Below are positions 54,337-64,000 of a DNA stretch of 64,000 nucleotides, in pieces. The notes under the pieces are model-generated. The model searched no databases. It was given only the letters and a program-made list of their open reading frames with translations, and was not told the origin of the DNA. How positions within the stretch are numbered: the stretch's first letter is position 1; each line of letters begins with the position of its first letter. The position numbers and the translations under genes are program-made. The stretch covers positions 3,172,001 to 3,236,000 of the forward strand of contig JAMRYE010000013.1 of the NCBI GenBank assembly GCA_024082115.1, written 5' to 3'. This DNA comes from Rhinocladiella similis. Lineage: Eukaryota > Ascomycota > Eurotiomycetes > Chaetothyriales > Herpotrichiellaceae.

Positions 54337-54775
54337 ACGCACCAGAACTGGCTCTGAAGGAGAGACACATTGTGAAAGCCACGTCCTTCGTACAAAGACA
54401 ATAATGACAAAAAGATCATACAGAGTCAACTCGATCATATCTGTCACATAATGCATAAACTTCAAGAGCTAAAGTACGGAATACATAAACTACATACTCA
54501 TGAAAACTGCGTAGATCAGGAAATACCTATTTCTTTTCAACCCGCTCGATTTCCGTCCGTCATCATCATCGTACAACATGATACAATACAACAGTACAAT
54601 AATATAGTGGAAGTACACAATCTTCAAGTCGTCAGGGTATAATCAAAAGACATAAACACAAGTCACAACTGATCCGCCTCGGGCAAATCCCTTGCCCCCA
54701 AAAGGTCATATTACCTTTGTCTGGTCTGAAGTCTTCTTGTGGCTGATGTAGCCAGGCAAGCGATAATCACAGCCC
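54337..54775. other. Intergenic, AT-rich
   Basis: AT-rich, between convergent genes; likely 3' UTRs. Confidence 0.4.
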
Positions 54776-55735
54776 TTAAAGGAAGATTGATCGCTTCTTG
54801 TGTCGAACCTGCACTAGCCGGCTGCCTTCCTTTTTGATCTTGGCCCAAGGTATCACAGGCACCGTGACCTCTGGGACTCCATACTCGTCTGTCGTTCGCA
54901 TTATGCCATAAGGTCCCTGGGTTTGACGACTCCACCCTGTCGAGCCTGAGCAGCTCGAACGCGATGAAGGTCTCAGAGAGTCAGTGTCCCGGTCATAATA
55001 ATCCCATTTATATCGATCCCTGGTATCTCTGTGGCGTGTACCGATGTTATCCTCACGACCGTGGCGGCGGGGATCCTTGGTGTTATAATCCCGGCTAGGG
55101 TTAAGCTGTCGTCCACGGCCGTGATCGTAATCACTCACGGACTGGATGCTGTTGGTGTCGGTGTTATCCCAGTGTCCCTGTGGCCGCGCTGCATACCGCT
55201 CACCGCCGCCTCCGCGGAGCGTAGTGTGGGCTCGGTCATGGTGGTTCTGAGACTGGCGATCTTGTCGATACTGGCGGAGATCGTCGTCTCTGTCTCTAGC
55301 AGGCATGGATCGATCGGGAGGTAGCGACCGGTCGTCTGATAGTGAAAGATTGTCAAATTCTTCCAAGGGAGATCCGCCGCCATTGCCGTCGCCGTGGTGG
55401 CTGTGGTCGAATTGCGGTCGTGGTCTGGTTCGCTCTCGGGATGGAGATCGTGCTCGCGTACCATGCTGATGTTGCTGCTGGTAGGGCGGCGGTTGATGTT
55501 GTGATTCAAATTCTTGCGGTCCTGGTTGCTGGTAACGTGCCTCATTTCGAGTGTTATTCAAGCATCGGGAGCATAGGTCCCGTGCTTCTCTCAGTTCCTC
55601 GGCACCGAGTACAGGGATCTGGCACTCTCTCTGTGTGCGCTCGCCCTCCGGACAAAGGGTGCGAACGTAACCGCCACCAAGTATGCGTGCTTCGCAGCGA
55701 TGACAGATGTAGCTGACAGGATGATCGAAGCACAT
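54776..55735 (-). CDS. Disordered Arg-rich protein with N-terminal Cys cluster
   Basis: 319 residues, no intron, from MCFDHPVSYICHRCEARILG (an upstream in-frame ATG at 55798 is possible). The first 60 residues hold seven Cys (C2, C11, C14, then C29, C38, C54, C57) with CxxC pairs at 11/14 and 54/57, consistent with a small zinc-binding module. The rest is disordered: Pro/Gln/His stretches, SRERTRPRP, many Arg-Asp repeats and Tyr, ending in a short ordered EVTVPVIPWAKIKKE motif and a basic tail. Fungal proteins of this layout are common but uncharacterised. Confidence 0.72.
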   Translation of the reverse strand: MCFDHPVSYICHRCEARILGGGYVRTLCPEGERTQRECQIPVLGAEELREARDLCSRCLNNTRNEARYQQPGPQEFESQHQPPPYQQQHQHGTRARSPSRERTRPRPQFDHSHHGDGNGGGSPLEEFDNLSLSDDRSLPPDRSMPARDRDDDLRQYRQDRQSQNHHDRAHTTLRGGGGERYAARPQGHWDNTDTNSIQSVSDYDHGRGRQLNPSRDYNTKDPRRHGREDNIGTRHRDTRDRYKWDYYDRDTDSLRPSSRSSCSGSTGWSRQTQGPYGIMRTTDEYGVPEVTVPVIPWAKIKKEGSRLVQVRHKKRSIFL

Positions 55736-58012
55736 GGTTTCGGCGTTGGGAAGACTGTGTTCCTGCTGACAGTGGTAGTGGTGAGAGGATAGTAGCACCT
55801 ATGGCCGATGGTGACCCTGTGCCCAAGGACCAGGGAAGTGGGCTGGCGATGTCGGGCTAAGACAGCCGTGAAGAGTGGACCACTTGCTGTCGCTCGGAGG
55901 ATATGTGTGGCTGCTGCCAACCACGGTGTCGACGACGGTCGGAGAAGAACCCGAGGGCAAGAAGCGTCGTGTTGGTGGGAGTTGAACAAAAGAGGAGGCA
56001 GATTTGAAGCCTTGGGGGGAAAGCGAAGCAGGAGTTGGTGTATCATACCAGGTGTAACCAAGGCTGAGTATGAAGAGTGGATAGCAAACATGGGAGATGC
56101 TGATATAAATTAGACGACGGCCTAGTAGCAACTTCTGTTGGCAAGGATCACGGATTTTCGAGCGTGCTTGAGTAGGTCGGATTCGAGCATCGACCGATGC
56201 CTGCGGCCTGCAGAACCTCTGCCGGTCGTCATGTGTCCGGGCGCTCGAGTTTACCAATTGCGCATGAACCATATGCTCGAAAGATCTGTAATCCCTGCTC
56301 TTCGGCACGGAATTCTCGTATGCATGACACGCACCAGCGTGCATAACACCGGTTGACGAGAGGGCAGTGCCTGGTGATGGAAGTGAGGCTGTAATATTGC
56401 CAGGGACTAAACCGCATTGGCAAGTACCTACATGGCGCGAGGATGAAGCCTCTACTGACATGCATGGGATTTTGGCTCTTCTACCGGGAAGGCTTCACTT
56501 GCAGCCCGTGTGTCCATGATCCAAGGAAAATGCCCTTTGGCAGGCGTTAGACTTCCCATCCGTATTTGGGTAGGACCTTTTGAGCGGGTCGCAGTCAAAG
56601 ACTTTGTCGCGGCTGGCTACGGTTGTGGCTGTGAAGTCGTCAAACACGGAGTAGACGTTGTCGCGGGGTTCAGCCTCGAAGCGAGGAAAGCGATGCGGCT
56701 CAACTGGATCTCCTAGCTGTATGACGCGGCTGTCCAGCAGACGGTATCAGGTGTGATCAGAGGTCGATTGGTAACAGACTGAGAAGCGGAATGTCTCGAG
56801 CCTCCATGATACAGGGTGGTGCTGAAGCGAGACCGGCGTTGATAGAAAGAGCACGAGGTTCCTGACACGACCACCCCCTGTGTTTCCCAAGGCAGCCATC
56901 CGCGCCCTTGAAAAGATGATACTTCCCGGATTACGAAGTATTCACCCAGATACCGTGTAGAGTCGAACAGGGAGGGAATCCAACAGACCGGAGACCGGTT
57001 ACGGTGAATCATATCTTAACCTCCAATTGGAAATCGTCAGTGAGGCGGTAATCTTTGTGAACTGACTTTTGGTGGCTGATAAAGGGCAGACGAAAGGCGC
57101 GTCGTGTTGATAACAGATGGTGAGGCCAGCTGAAGCCCTGAAGCCCCGACGCCTTTCAGTAGGTCATGTGGTGGTCCATGAGCCAGTGGGATGAAGACGC
57201 TGCAAGGCAGAAACCAGGCATTCTCGCTGCCCACCACTTCCTTTCGTAAGTGCCGGTTCCCCCCTTGCCCCTGTAACTCGACTCTTTTGCGAGGAACCCT
57301 GGCCTCAAAGTTGGTCAATCCCGGCTGGATTCTTGCCTTTTCTGATGGCACCGCTTACGAATCTGTAGGAAGGTGGTGGGGGCAGTGCTTTGCTCTCGGC
57401 CGGCAAGCCAGTGCCAGATCATGTTCCTAGCATTGCCGACTCGCTATCGATCCTTGCCAGGAATACGGCTGCATGTAATCCAAGGCCTAGCAGGAATTTC
57501 GTGGCATTGAGTGGTGTGTACGGAGTACGACAGAAGATTCGTCCTTCTCGTCCTCGACAAGTGAAGAACATACTCCGTACCACACTCACTGGTAGAAGCG
57601 AGGAAACAAGGCAAACCATGCCAGATGACCCATAAAGAAGAAGATTGAGGCAGGTTTGAGTGCATTTTTGATTCAGATACTCCCTACGGAGGAGGCAGTA
57701 TTTGTTCTATAGTATCTTCAGATTCGCCCATCTTACAATTGTACATAAGGCGCGGACCTTGCCATCTATCTTCTTATTGTACCTTTTTTGGTCTTCATTA
57801 TTTCCATAACTCATGTCTATACCGTTTCGCCATAATACTAAACCCTTTCCGTAGGCCCATGCTGCCAGGGGTTTGGTGAAGGCCCTAGATTAAAAGGTCG
57901 TAATATTGAATATTCGTCATCGTGAGAACAAGAGTCGTGCCCAGCATGTATGCACCAAATACCGCAGAACGCCTCGTGAAGAATCCTGATAATGAGGCGC
58001 TGAAAACCAAAC
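55736..58012. other. Intergenic, two TACGGAGTA motifs
   Basis: Long leader and intergenic DNA between two minus-strand genes. The minus frame 56461-55799 (220 codons) is Ser/Pro-rich without domains and lies where a 5' leader would be. Motifs at 57519-57527 and 57571-57579. Confidence 0.4.
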
Positions 58013-60481
58013 TTATCCGGAAGCAGGGACGACCAGCATCTCCCGGCTGCCTGGTCTTTGTAATCGATCAATGCCAAGGTGCTCCTTGCCGTCTCTACCC
58101 GTGAAAATGCCAAATGCGAAGTGTGGTGCGTTTTGAGAACGAGCTGCACGCCGGGAACGCTTCTCCAAGTCTTGCATATCGCTGCCAGAACGGTCACCGG
58201 TCAAGACCGCGGAAGTTGATGATCCCATCAGTCTTTCACGCAGATCTTTCTTGGTGCGGACATTCTGTAACGCACTGTCGGCGAGCAAGGGACTGGCGTA
58301 GAGCCAGCTCATCAATGCTACAATTGTGGTGATATTATGTGGTAAATATCGCTTTCTCGTAGGCCAGATGATCAGGTAGGAGAGTGCATAGATGGTAACA
58401 AGCACACTCAATGCGATGTATCCAGGCATACTTGCAACCATTCTGACCCGGTCTTGTGCCGAGAAGAACTGGGCGGTGAACACACCTCCTGCCAGGACCG
58501 GTATCCACAGAGAGAGGAGGGCGATGAAGGACATGTAAGCAACCTTGTAGTCCTTGTTGGCCAAAGCCATAAAAATGACCGTGACAGGATCCTGGGCAGG
58601 ATATGACAGCAAGAGTGAATGTCGAGCCTCCGCCCCTGTTGGCCGAGAGAGGTTACAAAACGGCTGGACAGCTCGAAAATACATGGCGATGGGTTGCCAC
58701 GCCAGAAAGAGGAACATGCCCAGGAAAGAAGGGAGGAAGCTGTACAGGAAATTGGCTGGAGAGAACCCCCCAGAGACCGTCAGTGAAGGCAGCATTGGAT
58801 CGAAGCCATCTTGGACCGCTCGATTGACGAAGCTAACAGCCAAAAATGCACTCACCAGGATGAGTGAGGCAATGATCCATGCTAAAACAGCAGAGTCTCG
58901 CAAGAACCACACTGTCCACCGATAACGAACAAATGGAGAGTGAATGCTCCGCGAGAAGGCTGAACCGTAAGAAAGTCGCTGCTGAGCCTCGACATCGGCC
59001 GCATCATTTGGGTGGTGGAGGCTATTAGAGTTCTGATTCGTCTGCCTTAGTTGCTGTAGCGAAAGACGTTTGATTGGAGCGTACTCCTCGCCAACCGCAT
59101 GGAAAACATCTGGCCTTTCCGAAGTAGTCCAGAAACCTAGGCGACATGTTCGAGGTGGCAATTGATTGCTTGGTTGTGGAGAGACCTCAGTCCGCTCGAA
59201 GTCGGAAACGATATTCGAGCGACGGAAAAGACAAATGAGATCTGCAATTGAAGTAGGATCCCACAGCAGACTGGATTTCCGCTGGCGAAAGCGCACCATG
59301 CAGTACAGTACGGCCGCACAGAGCAAACCATACAGCGCAACCAATGTCCAGCCCACGCCTCTTACAGCCGTCCAGCGAAATCGAGCCGGGCCATCGTTCG
59401 TGATCCATTGTGTTTGGTAAGCACAGCTGAGAAGAGGTACCGTAAAATTACTCATCCAAAAGATGATAAATGCCATTCCAAGCATGCTCTCCCCTGTGCG
59501 GAAGAAGCTGAGGTCTGGGAAAACATAGTTGGTCGAAAGTATGCGCATTTCTTGCAGCACCCAAGGGCTGCGAGCATCTGGTGCCATGCAGAAAAATGGC
59601 AGACTTCTATACGCTGCGGCCTCAATGACGAAGAGCCACAGTATCATGATAACCCCGAGGAGTTGAGGAAGGTACTGAAAAACAAAATATCGCGGGCTGG
59701 CATTTCCGTCGTAGTCGAAAAGGGCATGATTGCTTGAAATAAAAACCAAGCTGAATATTAGGCCCGCAATTATCAGCAGGCAAAAGCACAAGTAAAGAGC
59801 TAGGATCGGAAGTCGCAAAGCAAATGGTACAAAACCGAGCTCGGACCTGAGGTCTTTGGACAAATCAACAGGAAGCAAGACTTCCTGTGCTACTGGTTTT
59901 CGTTGAACTTGAAACCCAGGTTCTGGAGATGGCTGTTGTTGTGGAGGAGACGGCGGTGGAGGAGATGGTGTGTAGTCTCGAGGACTATCGGATACTGACT
60001 CTGCTTGAGGTAGGATAGGCGAGACAGGTTGATGATAAGCCGATGCAGTACTATTTCTTCCTCTTCCCATGACATCCTCATCCCTTGTCAGTTGTTCAAT
60101 TGCAAATCTGATGTAGGGTGTGTCATCGACCCCCGGTGTTGGGGGGCTCATCTCGTCGAAGCTCGAGAGCATTCGCACAGTAGAGGGTCCATATTGTGTC
60201 TCATGTCGAATGTTCAAGGGCGCAGGCTGAATTGTGCCAGGCCTAGACGGGAGAGTCATCTCTGAATCCAGACGGTTCTGTTGTAGCACTGGGGTAGAGA
60301 TTCTCGATGGCGGCGTCTCATAGCTTGCCTTGGAGTTGTCCGATTTTTGACTGGTGGCGTCGGACGCATAATCAGAGAAGTACTCGTTCGAGGCAGCAGA
60401 GGACTTGAGAGAATGAGATCGTAGGTATTGAGGAGTTGTACTTTTGACTGTTTGAAGCTGAGCGTTTTGGGGCAGGTTCAT
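58013..60481 (-). CDS. DUF3433 multi-pass membrane protein
   Basis: 822 residues, no intron, from MNLPQNAQLQ (the upstream TTG is not a start). A disordered Ser/Pro-rich N-terminal region of about 200 residues is followed by two similar membrane halves, each with an opening helix pair and a FLP/YLPQLLG...LW motif (FVFQYLPQLLGVIMILW and FLYSFLPSFLGMFLFLAWQP), the duplicated DUF3433 unit. Cytosolic Ser/Arg loops separate them. The function of the family is largely unknown. Confidence 0.86.
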   Translation of the reverse strand: MNLPQNAQLQTVKSTTPQYLRSHSLKSSAASNEYFSDYASDATSQKSDNSKASYETPPSRISTPVLQQNRLDSEMTLPSRPGTIQPAPLNIRHETQYGPSTVRMLSSFDEMSPPTPGVDDTPYIRFAIEQLTRDEDVMGRGRNSTASAYHQPVSPILPQAESVSDSPRDYTPSPPPPSPPQQQPSPEPGFQVQRKPVAQEVLLPVDLSKDLRSELGFVPFALRLPILALYLCFCLLIIAGLIFSLVFISSNHALFDYDGNASPRYFVFQYLPQLLGVIMILWLFVIEAAAYRSLPFFCMAPDARSPWVLQEMRILSTNYVFPDLSFFRTGESMLGMAFIIFWMSNFTVPLLSCAYQTQWITNDGPARFRWTAVRGVGWTLVALYGLLCAAVLYCMVRFRQRKSSLLWDPTSIADLICLFRRSNIVSDFERTEVSPQPSNQLPPRTCRLGFWTTSERPDVFHAVGEEYAPIKRLSLQQLRQTNQNSNSLHHPNDAADVEAQQRLSYGSAFSRSIHSPFVRYRWTVWFLRDSAVLAWIIASLILVSAFLAVSFVNRAVQDGFDPMLPSLTVSGGFSPANFLYSFLPSFLGMFLFLAWQPIAMYFRAVQPFCNLSRPTGAEARHSLLLSYPAQDPVTVIFMALANKDYKVAYMSFIALLSLWIPVLAGGVFTAQFFSAQDRVRMVASMPGYIALSVLVTIYALSYLIIWPTRKRYLPHNITTIVALMSWLYASPLLADSALQNVRTKKDLRERLMGSSTSAVLTGDRSGSDMQDLEKRSRRAARSQNAPHFAFGIFTGRDGKEHLGIDRLQRPGSREMLVVPASG

Positions 60482-61443
60482 TAGTAGTTGTTGAGGCAAA
60501 AGGCATCAACACGCAAATGTCAAAATCAAAGTTTAGCAAACAGAGCGCACGGGGATGAGAGTGGACAAGACATGGAAGTATGGCAAGAGACATCGGAGAA
60601 TAAGAAATGCTAGAATTGATGGTGAGGCTGGGATGTTGGTGGTGGAGGCTGGGGGCAGGCGGGCGGCCCGTCGTGGACTCCAGCCACTGGCATTCTTCTG
60701 AAGCGACAAGAATGAAACACATCGTTAACGAGAAACAAGATGCTGGGAGATAAAACCTGGATGGCTGTCAGCTGCATTGATGCCAGCAAATCAAGGCTTA
60801 TACTGATGTGGTGCCATTGATTAACCTGTCAAACGAAGATCCAAGGTCGATGGTCAAGGAATGAACCCTGCGCCTGCGGAGCCAAGGGCTCAGACCATTC
60901 AGCCTTACTAAGCCTAGCCTTGCACAGCCTTTTCATCTAGAACGGGACTAGTTCAGCCTTGCAGTCCCCCTGCCACAACGACTTCAAAGTTGACCTTTAG
61001 TGTAACATATATACAGACACTCCGTAGTGATCTTTGATATATAAAACTGCGTGCGGGTGTCCATTCTACGAGCACAGTCTGCGGAATACTCATGTACAGC
61101 AATGCGTCTGACATTTTGTCCGCAGAGAAGCAGCGCAAGGGCCGCGCGCAGTTCAATTCTGCAGACACGTCCCTGAGATTCACATCACCGCGACCCCCTA
61201 GTGGCATCGCGATTGCCGCATCTTCACCGGTTTGTATTCTGCAGGTACTCTAAAATAGTACTCGCGACTCTTGCACCAGGTGCGGTACTTCACTGCACCT
61301 CACGGTAAAATGGTCTCTTCTCAACACCTCAATTCTCCTGTACAATTCCCTCATCATTCCTTCATTTCTTGTACAACCTAACTTACATCATCGTTTGAAT
61401 CATCATCTTTGCTGCTGAAGCCTTGTCATTTGCCGACTTCAAG
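60482..61443. other. Intergenic, divergent promoter region
   Basis: Between the DUF3433 gene (minus) and the secreted-protein gene (plus). No gene; nearby ACTCCGTAG at 61019 is a near match to the dispersed motif. Confidence 0.4.
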
Positions 61444-62791
61444 ATGAAGCTTGCGATGATTGCCGTAGTCGCGTTGTCACTCGTTGCGACAGTGGTAGCA
61501 AGACCCGCAAAATGGTTCGCTGAACTGGCTGATGATATCGGCTCACTCAATCTGGCACAACGACTATGCAGCCTCAAACACTGTCTGTTCGGCGACGCAA
61601 TCTTCGATGGCTATTCGCTTTCCTGCCAATGCCCCGACATGCCAACCAATCTAGTAAGCAAGGGATGAATGCTCGCCACATGAGAAGTGAGAACCTGACA
61701 TGAGTCTTGAACAGTTTGCGGATCCTTGTGAAGGTCTTAAATGTCCAAGCGGTACCGAACCTTTCTATTCAGTGCTAGACCAAGACTGTTACTGCGGCAC
61801 GATGGAGGCATGGTTCGCCAAAGAAGAGAGCATATTGCAGCAACTTGAGAATGAAGGCCGTCTCGCTACCCAGAAGGACACTTTCAAAAGCCAATACCCA
61901 GATGAAGCCATGCATTATGACCTCCGTCGCCGAGAAGAATCACCAAGCGCTTCTGTGCCAGCCTACACTGCGGTTCCAATTTTCGTTCCTCCCCCTGCGC
62001 AAGACATTACGCCGGAACTTCTCAATCAGTCTCTTAGCCTCCAGCCACAGAATACAGCGACCATCTCCTCGATCATTCCCTACTTTATGGACAACGTGTT
62101 GTGCGTATACATACAATTGAAAGGAATGGTTGCAGATACTCTGATTGTGAATGCAAGCGCTTCTTTACCTTGTGGCGATATTGGTGTCGACCCTGAGCCA
62201 AACATGGCTTTTGTCCCAAGGGTCGTTCAGCAAGGAGAGGGCCAGCCACAAGTTCAAGTTGCAGACTGTCAATGCATTGCTGTCAACATGTATGATCCCA
62301 ACGTCATCACCTACTGGATACAGAAAGTCTCGGATGGGAGCATCTATTCCCTGACTGGAAGCAACAAGGTGATTGACATTGATAAAATGAACACGACCCA
62401 GAGCACAGCATTGGATCTTGTTACGCTGTCTGCAACAAACGACAAGCGCAGTGTTGCAAGCATCGAATATGTCCGACCAGTGCGACGCCAAATCTTTGGT
62501 ATCAAGTGTGGCCAGCCATGTCCATTTTATCACATGCATGTTATCAAAACCACAGATGGTTACTGTGGTTGCATGTTCCACGGTGCAGATGAAAAGATAG
62601 ACCTTTCCACACGAGCACTGGTGGTTCCTGACATCAATGCTGCCACCATGACTGAAGCCGCGTGCAAGGCAATGATCTGTTACAACAACGACAACCAGCC
62701 GGCCGTCTTCAACCCATTCAGCATGACTTGTTGGTGCAACACTCCACCAGTCATCGAATCCAATGCTGAGGCGTGGAAACCTGACGCTTGA
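61444..62791 (+). CDS. Secreted protein with repeated C-x-C modules
   Basis: Two exons, 61444-61653 and 61715-62791, 428 residues; the intron has GTAAGC, CTGAC and GAACAG. The signal peptide is MKLAMIAVVALSLVATVVA, cleaved before RPAK. The mature protein repeats a module in which two spaced Cys are followed 14-20 residues later by C-x-C: LCSLKHC...CQC, PCEGLKC...CYC, KCGQPC...CGC and ACKAMIC...CWC, plus a CQC in the middle. The last four residues of each module lie near aromatic or Gly residues. The spacer between modules 2 and 3 (about residues 130-300) is an unrelated domain. No family recognised; the layout suggests a disulfide-stabilised extracellular or wall protein. Confidence 0.85.
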
Positions 62792-64000
62792 TTTGCAAGT
62801 GATGAATGGAAGTGGAGACTGTTAGGTTGGACCACTGCAACACCACACTGTACTACCACAGGGAGGCATCATGCAGGAAGATAGTGCATGTGTCTTACGC
62901 ACCACCCTTCTTGGTAAAAGCTAGGCTACTGTCGAGTTGGGAAACAAACACTAAGAACGACAAATTGGGAAGACTTTTGTGCGTTTTGGCAGGAAGCCTA
63001 GGTCTGGGATCCAACTCCTGAGTCTTTCTTTTTCACAAAAGACGCTGTCTTTCAACACTGGATTTCTACTTGTGCTTCATTGTCGTGCAGACAGCATATG
63101 GGAGACGGAAACGCGGAACAGAGAGACATGCGAACAGCAGATTTCCATAGACCCAAGTTGACAAAAATAAAGAAATTCCATTCACACCAGAGACTGTACT
63201 GCGTGGACGTAGGTGGAGAGACAAAGAGAATTAATATTTGATCGATTCACACAATATCCTAGAAGGAAAAATGCTACACCTGCGGATTTTCCTCGGCCTG
63301 TGTCTCATTCTTAGAAAAGAAAATTAGGACAACCTGGAGTTGTCAAAAGCAGGTCTCGCAGTTGTAACTCAGCCATTTGACGCCGTCGCTTGCTATGTTC
63401 AACTTTCATACACACAACACCCCTGTAGACTGACAAGATTGGAAATAGAGCCGTGACCCTGAACGTGATGTTGTTGGCAAGGCTGTCAACAAACTCGGGG
63501 ATCACGGTGGTCACAGTGTTTTTGGAAATTAAGTATGCCATAGTTCTTTTGGATCCAGCTCCTGAGTTCCTGCTTATTTTCTTTGGTGCATGAACGTGCA
63601 TGTCCACTGTCGCTTTTGTGAGGTGCACGACGAGGTATCTGTACAGACGGATAGGTGGACTGGGCCAGGGAGTCGGAAGACTTGCTTCGGTCGTGGAGAG
63701 CAAAGAAGAAGAATTTGACACCGTTGGTAGACATCCAGCAGGCCGATTGATCGCTCCCGGGTAATCGAGACGCGATAAAAAGGACGAGGTCGTTGCATCC
63801 TGAGAACAGTATGAGACGCTTTGTCTGGCCTGTATGAATGTCCATGATCGCTTTTATCTCGCGGGACAGCACTCAAAAAGGTATCTTTGACGAGCGAGTT
63901 TCGCCAAGACATGGTATCGTAGAAGAAACAATTGTACAGATCTGTAAGAGTCAGGACCTCAATCGTTACCGTCGTGAAGACGGATTCCCGGTACCGCCGC
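62792..64000. other. Unresolved minus-strand frames at window end
   Basis: Three overlapping minus frames (63311-63912) look partly coding; one, 63721-63311, contains hydrophobic stretches (NITFRVTALFPILSVYRGVV). No splice chain found, and the gene may extend past the window. Confidence 0.25.

Noticed and set aside
55799..56461. 220-codon minus frame
   Set aside because: Lies in the probable leader of the 55735 gene; Ser/Pro-rich with no domain.
1..64000. CRISPR array, insertion sequence, rRNA or viral element
   Set aside because: No spaced direct repeats, transposase, rRNA or viral polymerase motif seen.

Overview
The window is nuclear DNA of a filamentous ascomycete (Pezizomycotina). Genes are dispersed on both strands with individual promoters. 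Introns are short (46-203 bp), mostly GT...AG, with CTAAC or CTGAC branch points a few bases before the acceptor. The recognisable proteins are fungal: Zn2Cys6 regulator, Kap123 karyopherin, Mak5 helicase, Med7, Ade13, SigF-like NTF2 protein, DUF3433 membrane protein. The species cannot be fixed from this alone; protein style suggests Eurotiomycetes or a related class (inference). Exon joins below were worked out by eye from splice signals and reading phase.

Layout. 1-12.1 kb is accessory-like: a hidden four-exon Arg/Ser/His-rich gene, a possibly broken membrane-protein gene with an ACC microsatellite, a run of 30 C, a DUF1989 protein and a short Zn2Cys6 protein. 12.2-15.6 kb is KAP123. 15.6-21.7 kb holds two heptamer arrays and several unresolved minus-strand coding stretches. 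21.7-37.6 kb is a housekeeping block: CAX-type Ca2+/H+ exchanger, flavin monooxygenase with a GC-AG intron, SigF-like protein, a 49-residue Cys-rich microprotein, lipid phosphate phosphatase, MED7, ADE13, MAK5 and a patatin-like phospholipase. 37.6-43.4 kb is gene-poor.

43.4-51.4 kb is the most interesting part: a fatty-acid-hydroxylase/sterol-desaturase-like enzyme, a Spinster-like MFS transporter, a small CxxC protein, a CDP-alcohol phosphotransferase, an atypical cytochrome P450 and a TLC-domain membrane protein, around one divergent promoter. Together they look like a pathway that builds, hydroxylates and exports a lipid with a phosphodiester head group. The CxxC and CDP-alcohol genes lie in the same frame, separated by one TAA and two codons, a bacterial-operon-like arrangement that is unusual in a fungus.

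51.6-64 kb holds a T5orf172 (GIY-YIG-related) protein, a short gene that appears frameshifted, a disordered Arg-rich protein, a DUF3433 membrane protein and a secreted protein built from repeated Cys modules.
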